This document shows positions 1 to 8,841 of a stretch of 41,881 nt of DNA, piece by piece. The notes under the pieces are model-generated. The model had not been told where the DNA came from and made no database searches. It saw only the letters and a list, made by a program, of their open reading frames with translations. The position numbers and the translations under genes are program-made. The DNA is from Phaeobacter italicus (GTDB lineage: Bacteria > Pseudomonadota > Alphaproteobacteria > Rhodobacterales > Rhodobacteraceae). Every line of letters starts with the position of its first letter. The stretch's first letter is position 1. The DNA lies in the NCBI RefSeq assembly GCF_001258055.1, contig NZ_CVRM01000010.1, forward strand, positions 1 to 41,881, given 5' to 3'.

Positions 1-55
1 AGGGTGGGTCAAATCTCGGTGAAAATACCGGGTCAGTTCTCAGTGACAATCAACA
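1..55. mobile_element. Terminal end of an IS21-family insertion sequence (partial, runs off the window)
   Basis: Read from base 55 leftwards, the end begins TGTTGATTGTCACTGAGAAC and then carries a second related unit. The two units, 6-26 and 30-50, match at 17 of 21 bases with a 24-base period. IS21-family elements begin TG and end CA and carry several short repeats of this sort at their ends, where the transposase IstA binds. The CA end at 54-55 abuts integrase coding sequence that resumes at once at 56, so this is the exact element boundary. The transposase genes lie outside the window. The family call rests on remembered end sequences. Confidence 0.72.
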
Positions 56-199
56 GCCGGTTGCACGGATCAGCAAATCGCGGCGATCACCGGACACAAA
101 AGCCTCACCATGGTTCAGAAGTACTCCAAAGGTGCGAGTCAAAAGCGCTTAGCGAAAGAGGCTCACAACCTTAGAGAACGAAACAAAAACGGATCGTGA
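56..199 (+). pseudogene. C-terminal remnant of a tyrosine recombinase (phage/island integrase)
   Basis: The last 47 codons of a tyrosine integrase are open from base 56 to the TGA at 197-199. The stretch ITGHKSLTMVQKYSKG contains the conserved G-H-K/R box and the catalytic tyrosine of the family (the Y in QKY). Just upstream, AGCTDQQIAA fits the helix that precedes this box. The rest of the gene is cut off by the IS21-type end at 1-55, so no working integrase is made from this piece unless the element is lost. Its end lies 80 bases from the 3' end of tRNA-Ser, the usual place for an integrase beside its attachment site. Confidence 0.8.
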
Positions 200-279
200 A
201 CGTGGGAAATTTTTTGGGAAACCGCAGAAACACCCACTCGAAGTGATCGGCTAAACTGGCGGCCAACTGTTTGAAATGA

Positions 280-369
280 TGGCGGGGAGACAGGGATTCG
301 AACCCTGGGAACGCTCTCACGTTCAACGGTTTTCAAGACCGCCGCATTCGACCACTCTGCCACCTCCCC
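280..369 (-). tRNA. tRNA-Ser (anticodon UGA)
   Basis: The minus strand gives a 90-base tRNA starting GGGGAGGTGGCAGAGTGG and ending in an encoded CCA (280-282). The seven acceptor pairs are intact, with one G-U. The anticodon loop is CUUGAAA with UGA at 333-335. The TTCGAAT arm of the T loop is present, and the long variable arm is typical of serine tRNAs. UGA reads UCA and related serine codons. The 3' end faces the integrase remnant, so it may also have served as a phage or island attachment site. Confidence 0.95.
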
Positions 370-633
370 GGTCGGGCGTGGTTTAGGGGCTTGCGCTGCG
401 GCTGGCAAGAGGGAATTGACGCCACAGGCCTTTGGACGGCCATGACCATGGCCATCGGCTGCAATGACGCGGGGTTTCGTGTCACGTGGGCGTGATGGCC
501 GAAAACTTGCCGAGGCCAGTGCCACAGGGTTTTCATGGCGCGGCGCGGCGGCTATGCTGCCCGCAGCAAAAGGGGCGCCGGAACAACCGGCAGGGACGCG
601 GTCGCGTCCTGAGATACGGGCAAGGAAACAAAC

Positions 634-1554
634 ATGGTTCACGCTATGTCGACACGCAAACACGGTCCGCGCCTGGTGGCGGCGATGGCCGGTCTGATGC
701 TTTTGGCCGCCTGTGAAGAGGGCGCCAATCTTTCGCTTCTGAAACCCAAGGAACAGCCCGCCGGTGCCGTAACCCCATCCTCCAGCACCCGTCTGGTGGA
801 ACGCGAAATCGAAGCGCCGGATGTGTTTCAGGTGACTGAGGCCGGTTTGTGGGATGGTCGCCCCTCTCTTGGCGGGGTCTGGGTGGCCCATCCCGATGCG
901 CAAGACCCCGAACAGGTCATCATCCGCAATCAGGCCAACGGAAAATTCGTGATCGGCGCGCTGTTCAGGCGCGAACGGGAAATTCCGGGGCCGCGCTTGC
1001 AGGTGTCCTCTGATGCGGCTGAAGCGCTGGGAATGCTGGCGGGTGCCCCGGTCGAGCTGAACGTGACTGCGCTGCGCCGCGAGACCGTGCCCGAACCCAC
1101 CCTGAGCGGTGACGCCATCGACCGCAGCGGCGAGGATATCGCCGTGACCGACCCCGACCAGATCGAGGCAACACCGCTAGACCCGATTGCGGGCGCCGCC
1201 GCCGCGATCGACGCCGCTGCAGAGCCCGCATCCCCCGTCGCCACCGCGCCTGTCGCAGCGACAGCAGCCGCACCTGCGGCAGCGGCCACCGATACCCGCG
1301 CCCTTGCAGCGGGTTCATCGCTGGAAAAACCCTATATCCAGATCGGCATCTTTAGCGTCGAGGCAAATGCCCGCCGCACCGCTGATCAGATGCGCAATGC
1401 AGGCCTGATCCCCACGGTGCTGGAGCAATCCAGCAACGGCAAACCCTTCTGGAGGGTGTTGGTCGGGCCCGCCCAAACGAAATCCGAACGCAGCCAGCTG
1501 CTGCGCAGCGTAAAGGACGTCGGGTTCTCTGACGCCTATGCGGTCACCAATTGA
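634..1554 (+). CDS. SPOR-domain lipoprotein
   Basis: This 306-residue protein has a lipoprotein signal peptide ending LMLLAAC, with the lipid-anchored cysteine at residue 27. A low-complexity Ala/Pro-rich linker covers about residues 170-220. A C-terminal SPOR domain (about 229-306) starts KPYIQIGIFSVEANARRTA and contains FWRVLVGP. SPOR domains bind denuded glycan strands at division sites, so the protein is probably membrane-anchored in the envelope and linked to cell-wall remodelling. AAGGA lies 8 bases before the ATG at 634; an internal ATG at 646 is the alternative start. It is followed at 59 bases by a D-Ala-D-Ala carboxypeptidase on the same strand, which suits a joint wall-maintenance role. 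It is similar in layout to RlpA/DedD-type proteins, but no RlpA catalytic domain is visible. Confidence 0.85.
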   Translation: MVHAMSTRKHGPRLVAAMAGLMLLAACEEGANLSLLKPKEQPAGAVTPSSSTRLVEREIEAPDVFQVTEAGLWDGRPSLGGVWVAHPDAQDPEQVIIRNQANGKFVIGALFRREREIPGPRLQVSSDAAEALGMLAGAPVELNVTALRRETVPEPTLSGDAIDRSGEDIAVTDPDQIEATPLDPIAGAAAAIDAAAEPASPVATAPVAATAAAPAAAATDTRALAAGSSLEKPYIQIGIFSVEANARRTADQMRNAGLIPTVLEQSSNGKPFWRVLVGPAQTKSERSQLLRSVKDVGFSDAYAVTN

Positions 1555-1612
1555 CCCTTTGCGCCGCTGCCCTGACTGCCTCTTCAAAGACCCAAACCGG
1601 GAAGACTGATCC

Positions 1613-2830
1613 GTGAGCACCCCTGCGACCGCCCCCCGCTTCTCTGGCCTGTTTGCACAGGCCCTTACTGGCATGAAACTCGCTGTGGCGGCTGGCCTTT
1701 TGGTCAGCGTCTCTGCCCTATCGGCCGCCGCATTCGACACCCGCGCGCGCGCGGCCTATGTGCTGGACCAGGAGACCGACACTGTTTTGCTAAACAAGAA
1801 CGGTGATCTGGCGCTCCCGCCTGCGTCCATGTCCAAGCTTATGACGCTGTATGTCGCGTTTGAGGCGATCCGCGACGGGCGTCTGACCCTTGATGAACGC
1901 CTGCCGGTGAGTGAACACGCCATGAGCTACAAGGGCTCGACCATGTTTCTCAACACGCAGGACCGGGTCCGCGTCGAGGATCTCTTGCGCGGCATCATCG
2001 TCCTGTCGGGCAATGATGCCTGTGTTGTCATCGCCGAGGCGCTGAGCCCTGATGGAACAGAGGCGGGATTTGCCCGCTACATGACCAAGCGCGCGCAAGA
2101 GATGGGGATGGAGAACTCTACCTTTGCCAATTCCAACGGCTGGCCTGCGGCCGGGCATCGGATGTCGGTTCAGGATCTGGCCATTCTGGCAGAACGGCTG
2201 ATCGAGGATTTCCCTGAATACTATCCGCTGTTTGCCGAAAAGCGGTTTGAATTCGACGGGCGCGCGCCCTCCAACACGCGGAACCGGAACCCTCTTCTTG
2301 GGTTGGGGATCGGTGCGGACGGTCTGAAGACCGGGCACACATCAGAGGCGGGCTATGGTCTGGTTGGCTCGGCCAAACAGGGCGACCGCCGGGTGATCTT
2401 TGTCATTACCGGTCTCGACAGCACCAATGCGCGTGCAGAGGAGGCCGAGGCCATCGTTAACTGGTCGTTTCGCCAATTTGCCAAAAAAACGGTGGCTAAA
2501 GCGGGTGTTCCGGTCGCAGAAGCCGAGGTCTGGCGCGGCGCAGAGCCAACCGTAGGGCTGGTGCCTGCAGAGGATCTGAACATCCTGCTTCCCGCGCTTG
2601 CGGGCGATGATATCGCGGCAGAGGTTGTCTATACCGGGCCGATCGATGCGCCGATCACCAAGGGCCAGAAGCTGGCAGAGCTGGTCTTGCAACCCGATGA
2701 GTTGCCAGAGGTGCGCCTGCCGCTGGTGGCCGAGAAAGACATCCCCACCGGAGGCTTTCCGGTGCGGGTCAAGACCGCAGCCGAAGTGCTGGTCAAACAG
2801 TTCCTCAAAGGTCCAGAGGCCAGCCAGTGA
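1613..2830 (+). CDS. D-alanyl-D-alanine carboxypeptidase (peptidase S11, PBP5/6 type)
   Basis: Removes the terminal D-alanine from peptidoglycan pentapeptides in the periplasm. All three active-site motifs are present: SxxK at residues 72-75 (SMSK), SGN at 132-134 and KTG at 239-241. A C-terminal beta-rich PBP5_C-like region follows, about 300-385. The signal peptide core is MKLAVAAGLLVSVSALSAAA. The GTG at 1613 has GGGAAG about 8 bases upstream. An ATG at 1673 would start directly at the signal peptide but has no clear ribosome site, so the start is uncertain. The 405-residue length is usual for the family. Its stop overlaps the GTG of tmk by four bases, implying translational coupling. It resembles dacC/dacF of alphaproteobacteria. 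Confidence 0.9.
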   Translation: MSTPATAPRFSGLFAQALTGMKLAVAAGLLVSVSALSAAAFDTRARAAYVLDQETDTVLLNKNGDLALPPASMSKLMTLYVAFEAIRDGRLTLDERLPVSEHAMSYKGSTMFLNTQDRVRVEDLLRGIIVLSGNDACVVIAEALSPDGTEAGFARYMTKRAQEMGMENSTFANSNGWPAAGHRMSVQDLAILAERLIEDFPEYYPLFAEKRFEFDGRAPSNTRNRNPLLGLGIGADGLKTGHTSEAGYGLVGSAKQGDRRVIFVITGLDSTNARAEEAEAIVNWSFRQFAKKTVAKAGVPVAEAEVWRGAEPTVGLVPAEDLNILLPALAGDDIAAEVVYTGPIDAPITKGQKLAELVLQPDELPEVRLPLVAEKDIPTGGFPVRVKTAAEVLVKQFLKGPEASQ

Positions 2831-3510
2831 GCGCAGAGACCTCGCAAGAGACACCCGCCACAGCACGGGGCGGTCTGTTCGTCACGTTTGAAGGCATCGA
2901 CGGGTCCGGCAAGTCGACCCAATGCCGAATGCTTGCAGACACGCTGCGGGCACGGGGGCTGGATGTTGTCCTGACCCGCGAACCCGGAGGCTCGGACGGG
3001 GCAGAGGAAATCCGTCGTCTGGTGCTTGAGGGCGACCCGGATCGCTGGTCGGCAGAGACGGAGCTGTTGCTGTTTACTGCGGCGCGGCGCGATCATCTGG
3101 AACGGCGCATTCTGCCTGCTCTGGCCGCTGGTCAGGTGGTGGTCTGTGATCGTTTTGCCGACAGCACCCGCATGTATCAGGGCCTGTCGCGGGGGGATCT
3201 GCGCGCCAGCGTGGACCAGCTGCATCGCCTGATGATCGGCCATGAACCGGACCTGACCATTCTGATCGACATGGACCCGGCCAAGGGGCTGGCACGCGCA
3301 AAGGGCCGTCAGGGCAGCGAAGAGCGGTTCGAGGATTTTGGCCTGGATCTGCAACAGCGCATGCGCGCGGGCTTTCTGGCACTGGCGCAGGAATTTGCGA
3401 ACCGGTTCCGGGTGATTGACGGCGACCGCCCGATGGATGTGGTGGCGCAGGATGTGCTGGATATTGTCGCCGCGGCTCTGCCCGAGCACGACGGGGATAG
3501 AGGCGCATGA
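2827..3510 (+). CDS. tmk: Thymidylate kinase
   Basis: Phosphorylates dTMP to dTDP with ATP, an essential step of dTTP synthesis in the cytoplasm. The protein has 227 residues. The P-loop FEGIDGSGKST lies at about residues 21-31, TREPGG follows as the dTMP-binding region, and the DR(F/Y) motif occurs as VVCDRFADS. The GTG start at 2827 overlaps the upstream stop in GTGA and is the only start that keeps the short Thr/Ala-rich N-terminal lead. The stop overlaps the ATG of holB. The tmk-holB-tatD order is widely conserved in alphaproteobacteria. Confidence 0.95.
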   Translation: MSAETSQETPATARGGLFVTFEGIDGSGKSTQCRMLADTLRARGLDVVLTREPGGSDGAEEIRRLVLEGDPDRWSAETELLLFTAARRDHLERRILPALAAGQVVVCDRFADSTRMYQGLSRGDLRASVDQLHRLMIGHEPDLTILIDMDPAKGLARAKGRQGSEERFEDFGLDLQQRMRAGFLALAQEFANRFRVIDGDRPMDVVAQDVLDIVAAALPEHDGDRGA

Positions 3511-4628
3511 GCAAGGATGAGCCCCCGCTGCGGGCCGATCAGACCCCTGGCGCCCCCCATCCCCGCGAGACGCTGCAGCTGTTCGGACAGGCGCAGGCAG
3601 AGCAGGATTTTCTGACCGCCTTCAACTCTGACCGGCTGCATCACGGCTGGCTGTTGACGGGGCCACAAGGCGTGGGCAAAGCCACGCTGGCCTGGCGGAT
3701 TGCGGCCTTTTTGCTGTCACAGCCCCCGGCTGAGGATGCGGGGCTTTTCGGGGCCCCTCCCCCAGCCACCTCGCTGGATATCGGGATGGATCATCCGGTG
3801 ATGCACCGCATTCAGGCACTGGCAGAGCCGGGGTTGGCGTCGATCACCCGCAGCGAAAACGACAAGGGCAAGCTGCGCGATCAGATCGTGGTGGATGACA
3901 TCCGCGCGCTGAACAAATTCTTTGGCCTCTCGGCCACCGACGGCGGACGTCGGGTGGTGATTGTGGACGCGGCCGATGACATGAACATCAGTGCTGCAAA
4001 CGCGCTGTTGAAGATGCTGGAGGAACCCCCTGCCCGCACAACCCTGCTGTTGGTGTCGCATCAGCCCTCGCGGCTGTTGCCGACGATCCGCTCGCGCTGT
4101 CGGCTGCTGCGCTTTGCGCCACTGGGGCCACAGGACATGCAGGCGGCACTCGCGCAGGCAGGCGCCGAGCTGCCGGAGCAGACCACCCATCTGGCAGCGC
4201 TGGCCAATGGGTCTGTCGGGGCAGCACTGCGCCTGCTGAACCTGGGCGGTCTGACGGCCTACAGCGATTTGATCCGCCTTCTGGACAGCATGCCGCGCAT
4301 GGACCGGCAGCGCGCCATGGCATTGGCAGAGCAAGCTGCCGCACGCGGCGGCGCCGAAAAATTCGAGCTGTTGCTGACGCTGATCGATACGGCGCTGGCC
4401 CGGCTGGCGCGCACCGGGGCCACCGGACAGCCGCCAATGCCCGAAGCTGCCCCGCAGGAGGGCGCGATCCTGTCGCGTCTGTCCCCCACCCCCCACAAAG
4501 CCCGCGCCTGGGCAGATTTGGCGGCACAGGTCACAGCACGGATGCGTCATGGCCAGGCGGTGAACCTTGACCCCGCTGCGCTTGTTCTAGATACGGTTTT
4601 CAAGATGCAGGAAACTGCGGCGCGCTGA
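3507..4628 (+). CDS. holB: DNA polymerase III subunit delta'
   Basis: This 373-residue subunit of the clamp loader opens and loads the sliding clamp with delta and gamma/tau. It has a RecA-like ATPase fold with LTGPQGVGKATLAWR (about residues 49-63), SANALLKMLEEPP (sensor region) and the SRCRLL motif, in which the SRC arginine is typical of delta' and serves as a finger toward the neighbouring subunit. An insert of about 30 residues rich in Pro/Ala follows the P-loop, as in other alphaproteobacterial HolB proteins. The four-base ATGA overlap with tmk fixes the start and suggests coupled translation. Confidence 0.93.
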   Translation: MSKDEPPLRADQTPGAPHPRETLQLFGQAQAEQDFLTAFNSDRLHHGWLLTGPQGVGKATLAWRIAAFLLSQPPAEDAGLFGAPPPATSLDIGMDHPVMHRIQALAEPGLASITRSENDKGKLRDQIVVDDIRALNKFFGLSATDGGRRVVIVDAADDMNISAANALLKMLEEPPARTTLLLVSHQPSRLLPTIRSRCRLLRFAPLGPQDMQAALAQAGAELPEQTTHLAALANGSVGAALRLLNLGGLTAYSDLIRLLDSMPRMDRQRAMALAEQAAARGGAEKFELLLTLIDTALARLARTGATGQPPMPEAAPQEGAILSRLSPTPHKARAWADLAAQVTARMRHGQAVNLDPAALVLDTVFKMQETAAR

Positions 4629-4669
4629 TCCCTCGACGGATCCCCCGCAGCACGCGACAGAGAGCAGTT

Positions 4670-5491
4670 ATGACCGAGACCCTTTCCCCGATGCCCCCGT
4701 CCATCACGGACAGTCATTGCCATCTGGATTTCCCCGATTTCGAGGGCGAGCTGGACGCGCTGATTGCGCGCGCGGCAGAGGCGGGCGTGACACGCATGGT
4801 CACAATCTGCACCAAACTGCGCAATGAACCGACCGTGCGCGCCATCGCCGAGGCCCACGCGCCGATCTTCTATGCCGCAGGCACCCACCCGATGAGCGCT
4901 GCTGACGAACCGATGGCAACCGTGGATGAGCTGGTGGCGCTGGCGCAGCATCCGAAATTCGTTGGCATCGGCGAGACCGGGCTGGATTACCACTATACCG
5001 CCGACAGCAAGGACGTGCAGAAGGAGTCGCTGCGCATCCATATCACCGCCGCGCGGGAAACCGGCCTGCCGCTGATCATTCATTCACGCGACGCCGATGA
5101 TGATATGGCGTCAATCCTGCGCGATGAAATGGCCAAGGGCACCTATAGCTGTGTGATGCACTGTTTCTCCTCCTCGGCAGAGCTGGCACGTGCAGCGGTG
5201 GATCTGGGGTTTTACCTGTCGATGTCGGGCATCGCGGCCTTTCCCAAGAGCCAGGAACTACGCGACATCTTTGCCGCTGCCCCGATGGAGCGCATCCTGG
5301 TGGAAACCGACGCGCCCTATCTGGCGCCGCCGCCCTATCGCGGCAAGCGCAATGAGCCTTCCTATACGGCCCATACCGCCCGCGTCGGCGCAGAGGTGTT
5401 TGGTGTGGACTACGCCCAGTTTGCCGCCCAAACCCAGGCCAATTTCGACCGGTTGTTCTGGAAGGCTGCCAAATATGAGGCCGCTGCCTGA
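4670..5491 (+). CDS. TatD family metal-dependent DNase
   Basis: A 273-residue TIM-barrel hydrolase of the amidohydrolase superfamily. The metal ligands are visible in order: DSHCHLDF, GETGLDYHY (Glu), IHSRDA (His), MHCFSSS (His) and ETDAPYLAP (Asp). Family members are 3'-5' exonucleases or deoxyribonucleases linked to DNA repair and quality control, but the physiological substrate of this protein is not known. It lies 41 bases after holB and overlaps the next gene by one base. Its place behind tmk and holB agrees with the YcfH/TatD genes of this conserved cluster. Confidence 0.92.
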   Translation: MTETLSPMPPSITDSHCHLDFPDFEGELDALIARAAEAGVTRMVTICTKLRNEPTVRAIAEAHAPIFYAAGTHPMSAADEPMATVDELVALAQHPKFVGIGETGLDYHYTADSKDVQKESLRIHITAARETGLPLIIHSRDADDDMASILRDEMAKGTYSCVMHCFSSSAELARAAVDLGFYLSMSGIAAFPKSQELRDIFAAAPMERILVETDAPYLAPPPYRGKRNEPSYTAHTARVGAEVFGVDYAQFAAQTQANFDRLFWKAAKYEAAA

Positions 5492-6288
5492 TGGGGGCGC
5501 TGCGCTTTACCATTCTGGGCTGCGGCTCTTCTGGCGGGGTGCCGCGTCTAGGCGGCCATTGGGGAGACTGTGATCCGACCAATCCCCGCAATTTGCGGCG
5601 GCGCTGTTCCCTTTTGGTTGAACGCGACGGTCCAGACGGCACCACCACGGTGCTGATCGACACCACGCCTGACATGCGCAGCCAGTTGCTGGATACTGGC
5701 ACCGGTCGGCTTGATGGTGTGGTCTATACCCATTCGCACGCCGACCACGTGCATGGCATCGATGACCTGCGCATGATCGTTTTCAACATGCGCGAACGGG
5801 TGCCGGTCTACGCCGACGGCGACACCCAGAACGCGCTCTTGTCGCGGTTCGGCTATGCCTTCATCCAGCCCGAAGGCTCCCCCTATCCGCCCATTCTGGA
5901 CCTGCGCCAGATTGATGGCCCGCTGACCATCTCTGGCCCCGGCGGCGACATCACCCTGCGCCCCTTTGAGGTCAACCACGGCTCTATCGAGGCGCTGGGT
6001 TTCCGCATTGGCGATCTGGCCTATCTGCCGGATGTGGCAAAGATCCCCGACAGCGCGCTGGACGAGTTGCGCGACCTGGATTGCTGGATCATCGACGCGC
6101 TGCGCCGCAAGCCGCACCCGACGCACCTGTGCCTGGATGAGGCGCTGGAGTGGATCGAGCGCATGGCACCAAAGCGCGCGGTGCTGACCAATATGCACAT
6201 CGATCTGGACTATGCTCAGGTCGCAGCCGAAACCCCCGATCATGTCGATCCCGCCTATGATGGCATGGTGATCGAATATCCGATCTGA
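5491..6288 (+). CDS. MBL-fold metallohydrolase (PhnP-like)
   Basis: A 265-residue metallo-beta-lactamase-fold enzyme with the zinc motif THSHADHVHGIDD (HxHxDH). It starts with GCGSSGGVPRLGGHWGDC, where the glycine-rich loop and later cysteines resemble PhnP, the phosphoribosyl cyclic phosphodiesterase. Further ligand-like residues occur in EVNHGSIEALGF and NMHIDLDY. No phosphonate-pathway genes are near, so a PhnP reaction should not be assumed. The ATG overlaps the tatD stop by one base (TGATG), so the two are almost surely co-translated. This pair is common in alphaproteobacteria, perhaps linking nucleotide or nucleic acid turnover. Confidence 0.87.
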   Translation: MGALRFTILGCGSSGGVPRLGGHWGDCDPTNPRNLRRRCSLLVERDGPDGTTTVLIDTTPDMRSQLLDTGTGRLDGVVYTHSHADHVHGIDDLRMIVFNMRERVPVYADGDTQNALLSRFGYAFIQPEGSPYPPILDLRQIDGPLTISGPGGDITLRPFEVNHGSIEALGFRIGDLAYLPDVAKIPDSALDELRDLDCWIIDALRRKPHPTHLCLDEALEWIERMAPKRAVLTNMHIDLDYAQVAAETPDHVDPAYDGMVIEYPI

Positions 6289-6336
6289 GCCCACGCCAAA
6301 CGCAATGACGGCTCTGCCCGACAGGAAGGCAACATC

Positions 6337-7269
6337 ATGTTTCAGAGCCTGATTGATGTCATCCTGCCGGTCTTTCTGGTGATCGGTGCGGGTTACCTCG
6401 CCACACGGCGGGGGTATTTCCAGGCCGGCCACGTCGATGCGCTGATGAAGTTCACCCAGAGCTTTGCCATCCCGTGCCTGCTGTTTCGCGCCATCGCGAC
6501 GCTGGATCTGTCAGCGAGCTTCGATCCCCGCCTGCTGATCAGTTTCTACACAGGCGCCGCGATCTGTTTCAGCCTGGGCATGATTGGCGCACGGCTGATT
6601 TTCCGCCGCGACTGGGAGGATTGCGTGGCGATTGGCTTTTGCTGCCTGTTCTCCAATTCGGTTCTGCTGGGCCTGCCGATCACCGAACGCGCCTATGGCG
6701 CAGACAATCTGACCGGCAACTATGCGATCATCGCATTCCATTCCCCGTTCTGCTACGGGCTGGGGATCACGGTGATGGAGATCGTGCGCAACAAGGGCGC
6801 GGGCGGTATCGCTACGGTGAAATCGGTGTTCAGTGCGATGTTCAAGAACGTGCTGATCCTTGGCATCGCATTGGGGTTTGTGGCGAACCTCTCAGGGCTG
6901 TGGATCCCGCAGGCGGTGGATGAGGCGCTGTCTCTGGTCATTCGCGCGGCGCTGCCGACTGCGCTGTTTGCGCTGGGGGGCGTGCTGGTGCAATACCGCC
7001 CCGAAGGCGACCTGCGCGCCATTGGATTTGTCTGTGCGATTTCATTGATGGTGCACCCTGCGCTGGTCTGGAGCATGGGCACAGCGCTCAAGGTGCAACC
7101 GGATCTGTTCCGCTCTGCCGTGCTGAATGCCGCGATGGCGCCGGGGTTCAATGCCTATATCTTTGCCAATATGTATGGCCGCGCTAAGCGGGTGGCGGCC
7201 TCTTCCGTGCTGATTGCCACCGGATCGTGCATCCTGACCGTCTGGCTGTGGCTGCTGATCCTGGGGTAG
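6337..7269 (+). CDS. AEC family transporter (auxin efflux carrier-like permease)
   Basis: A 310-residue integral membrane protein with about ten hydrophobic segments in two five-helix halves, the usual AEC layout. It begins MFQSLIDVILPVFLVIGAGY and ends in a hydrophobic helix near WLWLLILG. Characterised bacterial members move organic anions such as malate or malonate; the substrate here cannot be read from sequence. The ATG lies 48 bases after the MBL gene, with AGGAAGG about 9 bases ahead of it, so it may end the same transcript. It converges with tctA, 53 bases away. Confidence 0.88.
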   Translation: MFQSLIDVILPVFLVIGAGYLATRRGYFQAGHVDALMKFTQSFAIPCLLFRAIATLDLSASFDPRLLISFYTGAAICFSLGMIGARLIFRRDWEDCVAIGFCCLFSNSVLLGLPITERAYGADNLTGNYAIIAFHSPFCYGLGITVMEIVRNKGAGGIATVKSVFSAMFKNVLILGIALGFVANLSGLWIPQAVDEALSLVIRAALPTALFALGGVLVQYRPEGDLRAIGFVCAISLMVHPALVWSMGTALKVQPDLFRSAVLNAAMAPGFNAYIFANMYGRAKRVAASSVLIATGSCILTVWLWLLILG

Positions 7270-7273
7270 GTGC

Positions 7274-7298
7274 AAAAATGGGCGCCGCAGCGCCCATT
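7274..7298 (-). terminator. Rho-independent terminator for the tctCBA transcript
   Basis: A nine-pair perfect stem, AATGGGCGC (7277-7285) against GCGCCCATT (7290-7298), has a four-base loop. On the minus strand it is followed by a U run (A at 7274-7278 on the plus strand). It starts about 25 bases after the tctA stop. On the plus strand no T run follows, so it serves the AEC gene only weakly, if at all. Confidence 0.8.
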
Positions 7299-7322
7299 CT
7301 TACCCTGTGATATCAACGGCGA

Positions 7323-8840
7323 TCAGTCGCCATCAGCAACCCCCGCCTGACGCAGCCGCGCCCGGCGCGCCCGGTAAGCTGGCAAAAGCACCAAGAGCAC
7401 CGCAAAGCCCAGTAGACCGATGGTCATCGGGCGTTCCAGCAGGAAACCGAAGCCATCATAGATCTGCATCGAACGGGAGAAGTTGTCCTCCAGCATCGAT
7501 CCCAGAATGAAGCCGATCAGCAAAGGGGCCAGCGGATAGTCGGCAAAGCGCAGCAGCGTCGCGCAGACCCCCAGACCGACAAGGATCAACAACTCTGTCG
7601 CGTTGTTCTGGCCGATATAGGCCCCCATCAGCGTAAAGAAGAAGATGAACGGGATCAGGTAGTTGCGCGGAACGGCCAGCACCTTGGCGATATAGGGGAT
7701 CAGCGGCAGGTTCAGGATCAGCAGGATCAGGTTGCCCACATACATGGAGATAATGACGGCCCAGAAGATCTGTGGCTCATCCACCATCAGTCTTGGACCG
7801 GGCGAGACGTTGAGCGCAATCAGCGCCCCCAACAGGATCGCGGTGGTGCCGGAACCGGGGATCCCCAATGTCAGAAGTGGCACAAAGGAACCAGTGCAAG
7901 CTGCGTTATTGGCGCTTTCGGGCGCGGCAAGGCCTTTGACAGAGCCCTTGCCGAATTGATCCTGCTCTTCCTTCGGGGCGATGTTGCGTTCAACCGCATA
8001 GCCAAGGAAGGACGCGATGGTGGCCCCCGCCCCCGGCAGCACGCCAATCAGGAAGCCCTGGATCGACTGACGGCCAATCACCGGCGCGATGGATTTTGCC
8101 TCAGCTTTCGTGATGCGCAGATCCTTGATCTCGCTGCTGCCCCCTTCGGTTTTGGAGCGGCTGGGATCCAGCACCAGATACAGCGCCTCTGGCAAGGCAA
8201 ACATCGCCATCGCCAGGGTGATGAAGCCAAAGCCCGACTGCAGATCCATGATGCCCATCGTGAAACGCGGCATGTTGAACAGCGCGCCTTCACCCACTGT
8301 CGCCATGATGAGGCCAAGAACCGTCATCAATAGCGCCTTCACCACCTGACCGGTGCCTGCAAAGGCCGCGATGGCAGAAAGCCCCACCACCATCAGGGCA
8401 AAATACTCGGCCGAATGGAACAGCAGTGCCACACTGGCAAGTGCGGGTGCAAAGATCATCAAGAGCACCGCACCGATGCTGCCGCCGCAAAAGGACGAGA
8501 TCGCCGCAACCGTCAGCGCCTTGCCCGCCTTGCCCTGCCGCGCCAGAGGGTAGCCATCAAATGAGGTCGCCACGGTCGAGGCCACGCCCGGCGCATTGAT
8601 CAGGATCGAGGAGGTCGAGCCGCCGAAGATCGCACCATAATAGACCCCCGCCAACAGGATCAGCGCCGCCGATGGATCACCGATGGAGATCGCGACCGGG
8701 ATCATGATGGAGATGATGCTCATCGGGCCAAGACCCGGAAGCATGCCGATGAAGGTGCCAATGAGGCAGCCGCCAATCACCATCAGAAGATTGCTCAGGG
8801 AAAAGGCCGTGCTGAGGCCAATCAGAATTCCGTCCAGCAT
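7323..8840 (-). CDS. tctA: Tripartite tricarboxylate transporter, large membrane subunit TctA
   Basis: A 505-residue permease with about twelve membrane segments, the large channel-forming subunit of TTT-family secondary transporters for citrate-like di- and tricarboxylates. Family hallmarks are GLGPMSIISIMIPVAISIG near the start and GAGATIASFLGYAVERN in the middle, the repeated glycine-rich loops of TctA. The ATG at 8838-8840 (MLDGILIG) is one base past the tctB stop, with GGAG inside the tctB end. A longer reading frame continues upstream over tctB but would add a non-homologous lead. It is third in the minus-strand order tctC-tctB-tctA. Confidence 0.93.
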   Translation of the reverse strand: MLDGILIGLSTAFSLSNLLMVIGGCLIGTFIGMLPGLGPMSIISIMIPVAISIGDPSAALILLAGVYYGAIFGGSTSSILINAPGVASTVATSFDGYPLARQGKAGKALTVAAISSFCGGSIGAVLLMIFAPALASVALLFHSAEYFALMVVGLSAIAAFAGTGQVVKALLMTVLGLIMATVGEGALFNMPRFTMGIMDLQSGFGFITLAMAMFALPEALYLVLDPSRSKTEGGSSEIKDLRITKAEAKSIAPVIGRQSIQGFLIGVLPGAGATIASFLGYAVERNIAPKEEQDQFGKGSVKGLAAPESANNAACTGSFVPLLTLGIPGSGTTAILLGALIALNVSPGPRLMVDEPQIFWAVIISMYVGNLILLILNLPLIPYIAKVLAVPRNYLIPFIFFFTLMGAYIGQNNATELLILVGLGVCATLLRFADYPLAPLLIGFILGSMLEDNFSRSMQIYDGFGFLLERPMTIGLLGFAVLLVLLPAYRARRARLRQAGVADGD

Positions 8841-8841
8841 C

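Noticed and set aside
438-453. GGCCATG/CATGGCC inverted repeat before the SPOR gene
   Set aside because: A seven-base arm with a two-base loop is too short and tight to interpret as a terminator or operator.
163-903. 246-residue minus-strand frame over the tRNA and SPOR gene
   Set aside because: It reads through tRNA-Ser(UGA) and antisense to a well-supported lipoprotein gene. No family features.
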